Source: SAR202 cluster bacterium (GTDB taxonomy: Bacteria; Chloroflexota; Dehalococcoidia; UBA6926; VFHL01). From it: a stretch of 64,000 nucleotides of DNA. Where the stretch lies: assembly GCA_009392005.1 (NCBI GenBank), contig VFHL01000001.1, positions 23,966 to 87,965 of the forward strand, in the 5' to 3' direction. The position numbers were made by a program, and so were the translations under genes. The notes below the pieces were generated by a model. It worked only from the letters and a program-made list of their open reading frames with translations. It did not search any database and was not told the DNA's origin. Shown in pieces: positions 59,051 to 64,000 of this stretch (its first letter is position 1; each line of letters opens with the position of its first letter).

Positions 59051-59929
59051 ATGTGGTATTGGGTGCGGAAAATTGAGGGCCTGGCTTTGATCCCATTGAT
59101 TCCACTGATTCTGTGGTATTTTCGTCGCAAGAATATTACGCATACTGTTCGTTGCCGTCGTTGCGAGGCCTCGCTTCTTATGGACGCACGCCGATTCAGT
59201 GAAGGATGGTGTGAGCGTTGTTTTGATGAGATGCTCTATGATGATCCTGTTGGTTTTCATCAACTTCTCTATAGCGAGATCAATCAAAATGCTGTTCAAC
59301 CTGAATTGAAGCCTGCTTTCGACTGGTTTTTTGACTCATTGGTCAAGCGAGTCAAAACAGGGAATGTGTTGGATGTAGGTTGCGAGACGGGATACGTTTT
59401 GTCACGTTTGGAAATCCCTGAAGACAACAAATATGGATTAGATGTTGTTGCGGCTTCTTTGAAAGTTGCGAAAGCATCGATTAATGAGGGAAATTTTTCG
59501 CTGGGGGATGCCGCTAATATCCCTTATAAGTCGGATTCTTTTGATTATGTTATATGCACTGAAGTATTAGAACATTTGGAAAATCCGGCTGCGGCCATTG
59601 AGGAGTGTTTCCGAGTGTTGAAGCCTGACGGTACTGCCTTCTTTACCGTTCCAAATGGAGCAGGTGTCGCAGGTAGATATCTGTGTTCACATATCCAATT
59701 TTTTACTTATGGCGATATTCTCACCCTTGTGGAAGGCAGCGGATTCAAGGTTGTCGAGGGGGAAAAACATGGGCTATATGTTCCGTTTGTGACTTACACC
59801 TTGGCTTTTATATCAGGGATACTGAAAAGACAATTACCGTTCTCAAGAGCGTTGCTTGGCGTGAAGGTTCCGGAACCCTTATCGATGACCTTTGTTTTGG
59901 AGTGTCGCAAGTTTGACGGTAATGATTAG
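59051..59929 (+). CDS. Methyltransferase with N-terminal hydrophobic segment and zinc-ribbon-like CxxC pairs
   Basis: ALIPLIPLILWYF; CRRCEAS...CERCFDEM; GNVLDVGCETGYVLSRL, FDYVICTEVLEHLENPAAAIEECFRVLKPDG. Confidence 0.85.
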   Translation: MWYWVRKIEGLALIPLIPLILWYFRRKNITHTVRCRRCEASLLMDARRFSEGWCERCFDEMLYDDPVGFHQLLYSEINQNAVQPELKPAFDWFFDSLVKRVKTGNVLDVGCETGYVLSRLEIPEDNKYGLDVVAASLKVAKASINEGNFSLGDAANIPYKSDSFDYVICTEVLEHLENPAAAIEECFRVLKPDGTAFFTVPNGAGVAGRYLCSHIQFFTYGDILTLVEGSGFKVVEGEKHGLYVPFVTYTLAFISGILKRQLPFSRALLGVKVPEPLSMTFVLECRKFDGND

Positions 59930-61251
59930 TCCTGTGTTGCTTGATCACCAGTTCCAATTCCGATGTATCGGAAGCCGGCACGTTTAATTTTTACGCTATC
60001 AAGCATGTTATGGGCATCTAGAATTATGGCTTGCCTCATGGGTGTTTTTAGTTTTTTGAAATCTAATTTGTGGAATTCTGGCCATGGTGTGGCCAGTATG
60101 GCTGCATCGCATCCCGCCACGGCTGAATAGACATCGTCAATGAACGTAAACCCTGTATATTTTGAAAGTTCATCCCTATCTACCATGGGGTCATAGGTGC
60201 GGATCTTCGCGCCTTTAGCAAGTAACATCTCTATGATCTCAAGCGCTACGGAACGCCGGAGTGTACTTGTATCTGGTTTGTACGTTAACCCCAAAATCGC
60301 AATCGTCGCTCCTTCAAATGATTGGAGGGTGTTGGTAATTTTTTCAATCACTACCGTTGTTTGTCGAGAATTCACTTCGATAACGCTATCTAAGAGGCTA
60401 GAGATCTGTTTCTTGTCTTTTGCTATCTCCCTTAGTACTTGAACATCACGTGCGAGAGTCCCACCTGAAAAGCCTAGTCCCGGTGTTAGAGGCGCGTTTG
60501 CACTTATCCGACTATCTAATTTAAGCGCTTCGATGACTTTCAACGTGTCGGCACCCACGCGATCTGAAATATTTGCGAATTCATTAATAAAACTTATTCC
60601 AGTCGCAAGGTAGGCATTTAGAGCATGTTTTGTCATTTCAGCAGTACGCAAATTTGTCCAGACTACAGTCGCGTCGATTTCTGAGTAGAGTTGTTTCACG
60701 TGTTTTGTTACGGTTGCATTTTCAGTGCCCACTACAATGAAATCAGGATGCATAAATCGCTGAATTGCTTGTCCGAGGCGAAGATTCTCTGGGGAATATG
60801 CGACTCCATTAATTGATGACTGAGCGAAAGATTTTATTGTCTCTGATAATTTTTCGCTTGTACCAACGGGGACTTGGCTATTAATGATTACTGAAGCGTT
60901 TTCTTGCAAACATGGTGCAATTAATTTCGCAGTGTCGAAAAGGTTAGAAATATTTACGTGGTCATCTTGATCAATTGGAGTGTCGTACGCAAGAATCACG
61001 AATTCAGCAGACGATATCAGATCACAATCTTGGGTAGCAAATTGGAGTCTTCCAGAAGCGATATTCTTAGAAATTAAATGTTCTAGTTCAGGCTCATAAA
61101 TTGGAAGGAATCCATTATTAAGAGCGTCACATTCTGTTTGGTTGTCAGCTATCGCGATTACATCAAATCCCAATTCGGCTAAACATCCCGAGGTAACCAG
61201 ACCAAGATGCCAGAGGCCAAAAACACAAACTTTTGTGGAGTTTGATTCCAT
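59926..61251 (-). CDS. UDP-glucose/GDP-mannose dehydrogenase family protein lacking the canonical catalytic Cys
   Basis: VCVFGLWHLGLVTSGCLAELGFDVIAIA, YSPENLRLGQAI, AEMTKHALNAYLATGISFINEFANIS, PGLGFSGGTLARD in place of GFGGSCFPKD, AILGLTYKPDTSTLRRS. Confidence 0.88.
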   Translation of the reverse strand: MESNSTKVCVFGLWHLGLVTSGCLAELGFDVIAIADNQTECDALNNGFLPIYEPELEHLISKNIASGRLQFATQDCDLISSAEFVILAYDTPIDQDDHVNISNLFDTAKLIAPCLQENASVIINSQVPVGTSEKLSETIKSFAQSSINGVAYSPENLRLGQAIQRFMHPDFIVVGTENATVTKHVKQLYSEIDATVVWTNLRTAEMTKHALNAYLATGISFINEFANISDRVGADTLKVIEALKLDSRISANAPLTPGLGFSGGTLARDVQVLREIAKDKKQISSLLDSVIEVNSRQTTVVIEKITNTLQSFEGATIAILGLTYKPDTSTLRRSVALEIIEMLLAKGAKIRTYDPMVDRDELSKYTGFTFIDDVYSAVAGCDAAILATPWPEFHKLDFKKLKTPMRQAIILDAHNMLDSVKIKRAGFRYIGIGTGDQATQD

Positions 61252-61264
61252 TAGATAGTCGTCT

Positions 61265-62212
61265 TTATAAGTGCTTTAAAAGCCGCTGTATTGCTATACG
61301 TATTGCTTCAGAGGATGAGTGCTTAGGTTGCCATCCAAGAGTTTTCATTTTGGTTATATCGTACTCAAGCTTCGGAACATCTCCAGGCCACCCACGCGCG
61401 CCTCCAGTGGTCGTTACTTCCACATTCTGTAAGTTCATCTCTTCCATTACAATTTCACTAATTTCCATCACATTCGTTGATGTGTCGGTTCCTAAGTTGA
61501 ACACATCATATTGGGCGTCGGAGTGAGTGAAAGCATAGATCATTCCATCAATGCATTCCTCTACGAGGAAAAATGGTTTGACCTGTTTGCCGTCCCCGAG
61601 CACTTCTAACTTTTTGGGGTTGTTCCGTAGTTTCACAATGAAATCATGTAAGACCCCATGTCCCATTCGAGCTCCAATGACGTTTCCGAAACGAAACATT
61701 TTTGCACGCAAGTCGTATAGGTGGCAGTAAGCAGTGATCAATCCTTCACATGCCATTTTGGCAGCACCATAGAGGGATACGGGTAGAGTCGGCCCAGCAC
61801 TTTCCCTTGCTGGCAAGCTGATGCTCTCTCCGTAGACAGTGGCGCTTGAGGCGAAAAGTATATCCTTAACACCCGTTGAACGCATTGCCTCCAACACATT
61901 GAAAGTGGCGATGGTGCAGTGCTCTAAATCTAACCTAGGGTTTTCTGTACCGCCTGGGATATCGGTGTTCGCACCGAGGTGCCACACCACATCTTTTCCT
62001 GCAACGACCTCTTTCAATTTTTCAGGATCAAGGAGGTCACCTTGAATAAGTGTGAATCGAGGATGTTTTTTCAGTTCCTCAATCCATTCCATTTTTCCGG
62101 ATGAAAAATTATCGTAACCGGTTACTGTATGACCATCCTCCAAAAGACGTTCACATAAATGGCTACCAATAAACCCGGCGCAGCCGGTAACCAAGTGATT
62201 TCCAACATCCAT
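61265..62212 (-). CDS. NAD-dependent sugar epimerase/dehydratase (SDR)
   Basis: LVTGCAGFIGSHLCERLLEDGHTVTGYDNFSSG, FASSATVYGES, SLYGAAKMACE. Confidence 0.9.
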   Translation of the reverse strand: MDVGNHLVTGCAGFIGSHLCERLLEDGHTVTGYDNFSSGKMEWIEELKKHPRFTLIQGDLLDPEKLKEVVAGKDVVWHLGANTDIPGGTENPRLDLEHCTIATFNVLEAMRSTGVKDILFASSATVYGESISLPARESAGPTLPVSLYGAAKMACEGLITAYCHLYDLRAKMFRFGNVIGARMGHGVLHDFIVKLRNNPKKLEVLGDGKQVKPFFLVEECIDGMIYAFTHSDAQYDVFNLGTDTSTNVMEISEIVMEEMNLQNVEVTTTGGARGWPGDVPKLEYDITKMKTLGWQPKHSSSEAIRIAIQRLLKHL

Positions 62213-62578
62213 TAAGGATCCTCCTTATACAACTTCAATTAGAGGACAGAAAGCAAATCCTCATTGTTTATAGTTCACGTGCAAATCGAGCGGGCCATCT
62301 AATTCGCTAAGATGAGAAACGTGATTGATGTAGTTGACCGAGCAAATTTGCTATGTTCGTCCTATACAGTCAGCGTCAGTCATTCCTACAATTCCTAGTG
62401 CGCATCAAAGATATCATTAATCTACGGGCCATGTTAAACCTGTGTTATATGGTTTTCAAGACCTTTGAAATACGACTTTTCCAAGAATGAACACGAGTTT
62501 TGGTGAACAAACTTTGTATTGGTTTTTTTTGCTACCCTATAGTTAGCTTATTGATTATGCCAGAGGAAAATTATCTGT

Positions 62579-63277
62579 ATGCAGATCGTTATTATTGCGG
62601 GAGGTATGGGGACAAGACTTCGGTCTGCTGTCGATGGTTTACCTAAATCCCTTGCTCCGATAAATGGGAAACCTTTTGTTGAGTACCAAATTAATCTCGT
62701 ACGAAAAGCGGGTATCAGCGATATAGTTCTTTGTGTTGGCTACGGGGCTGATCAGATCATGTCATATCTCGGTACGGGGCATGATCTGGGTGTGAATATT
62801 AAATACAGTGTTGAAGATACGCCGTTAGGTACAGCTGGAGCTCTTGAAAACGCGAATACATTGTTGGGAAAAGAATTTTTTGTCACGTATGGAGATAGTT
62901 ATTTAGTTCTAGATTACTCTGATATTGCGAAACGATTTGTTGAAAGCGAGACACTTGGTTTGATGGTTGTGCATCGTAATGAGGATAAATACGATCGAAG
63001 CAATGTCGTTGTACATGGTGGCAAGGTGGTTTTCTATAGTAAGACTGAACGTCGACCTGACATGGTATTTCTTGATCACGGGCTTACAATGCTCTCAAAA
63101 GAAGCGATCAATTTAATATCTGATGATCGCCCATGTGATTTAAGCCAATTGTTTGGCAGGTTAATTCAAAACAAGCAATTAGCTGCCTACGAAACACAAC
63201 ATCGACCTTATGAAATCGGATCTCCTAAATCATTGGAAGAGTTCCGGGAATTTATTGAACAAAAAGAGGACTTATGA
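62579..63277 (+). CDS. hddC: Nucleotidyltransferase, D-glycero-alpha-D-manno-heptose 1-phosphate guanylyltransferase-like
   Basis: MQIVIIAGGMGTRLRSAVDGLPKSLAPINGKPFVEYQI, VEDTPLGTAGALENA, VTYGDSYL; overlaps an hddA-like kinase. Confidence 0.78.
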   Translation: MQIVIIAGGMGTRLRSAVDGLPKSLAPINGKPFVEYQINLVRKAGISDIVLCVGYGADQIMSYLGTGHDLGVNIKYSVEDTPLGTAGALENANTLLGKEFFVTYGDSYLVLDYSDIAKRFVESETLGLMVVHRNEDKYDRSNVVVHGGKVVFYSKTERRPDMVFLDHGLTMLSKEAINLISDDRPCDLSQLFGRLIQNKQLAAYETQHRPYEIGSPKSLEEFREFIEQKEDL

Positions 63278-64000
63278 TCGTCACACGAACACCGCTGCGG
63301 ATCCCTTTAGGGGGAGGAGGTACGGATTTACCTTCCTTCTACGAAACATATGGAGGAGATTTAGTGACCGCTGCGATTGATAAATACGTTTGGATTACGG
63401 TGAACCGCCGGTTTGAAAGTGACATTCGTGTTAGCTATTCGAAGACTGAAATAGTTGATGATATTGATGATATTGAGCACCCCATTGTACGAGAATCACT
63501 ACGGCTTTTAGGTCTTGGACCAGGCCTTGAGATTGTTTCAGTCGCTGATATACCTGCGAACACTGGATTAGGGAGCTCTAGCAGCTTTACTGTTGGGTTG
63601 TTACATGCATTACATACTTACAAGCGAGAAGCGGTTGGCTCACAACAATTAGCGGAGGAAGCTTTTAAAGTAGAGCATGATATTTTGGGCGAACCGATTG
63701 GCAAACAAGATCAATATGCGGCGTCTTATGGTGGAATTATACGTATGGAAATTGATGCTGAAGGCGGTGTTGCTGTCGATCGATTGAATATTCAGGAGCA
63801 TGTAATTCAAGAACTAGAGAACACGGTGTGTTTGTTCTATACAGGTATTCAACGTTCGGCCTCCACTGTTTTAGCGCATCAGGAAAAAGCGATTGAAGTA
63901 GGAGAAGAAATTGTCACCCAATGTATGCAGAATATCAAATCGATTGGCAGGCAAATTGCGATGTCCATAGCAGACGGTGATTTGTATCGATTTGGAGAGC
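63274..64000 (+). CDS. hddA: GHMP kinase, D-glycero-alpha-D-manno-heptose 7-phosphate kinase-like (truncated at window end)
   Basis: My translation from ATG 63274: MIVTRTPLRIPLGGGGTDLPSFYETYGGDLVTAAIDKYVWITVNRRF...PANTGLGSSSSFTVGLLHAL...GKQDQYAASYGG; ATGA overlap with hddC. Confidence 0.82.
   Translation, partial: MIVTRTPLRIPLGGGGTDLPSFYETYGGDLVTAAIDKYVWITVNRRFESDIRVSYSKTEIVDDIDDIEHPIVRESLRLLGLGPGLEIVSVADIPANTGLGSSSSFTVGLLHALHTYKREAVGSQQLAEEAFKVEHDILGEPIGKQDQYAASYGGIIRMEIDAEGGVAVDRLNIQEHVIQELENTVCLFYTGIQRSASTVLAHQEKAIEVGEEIVTQCMQNIKSIGRQIAMSIADGDLYRFGE

Noticed and set aside
58856-59299. 147 aa minus-strand ORF opposite GT2/methyltransferase
   Set aside because: Asn/Thr-rich antisense sequence overlapping two supported genes
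1-64000. CRISPR arrays, transposases, integrases, prophage or toxin-antitoxin modules
   Set aside because: No repeat-spacer pattern and no such protein families seen in the ORF translations

Overview
This 64 kb window is a gene-dense bacterial chromosome fragment at roughly 40-45% GC by eye. I saw no IS elements, phage genes or CRISPR array. The gene content suggests Chloroflexota, possibly a marine lineage, but that is only an inference. Housekeeping blocks are present: glyA, xdhC-like, rmuC, dnaN, iscU/iscS, a DUF151 bifunctional nuclease, tRNA-Ser(UGA), mscS, mutL/mutS, purF-purM-purH and DUF58-MoxR-DUF4350. They are interleaved with large surface-glycan regions: rfbDBCA, GT2, GT4 and GT-C glycosyltransferases, two flippases, epimerases, methyltransferases, a DegT aminotransferase, and hddC/hddA plus gmhB-like heptose genes. 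The most notable system is a compact minus-strand operon at 50698-56280. It encodes a PEP mutase fused to a nucleotidyltransferase-like domain, a split phosphonopyruvate decarboxylase, a second stand-alone nucleotidyltransferase, an iron-type alcohol dehydrogenase and a CDP-alcohol phosphotransferase. This is a plausible hydroxyethylphosphonate activation-and-transfer pathway for decorating a lipid or glycan. Other notable items are a nucleotide-sugar dehydrogenase homolog lacking the catalytic cysteine, a Cys-rich small ORF between iscU and dnaN, and several promoter-region palindromes.
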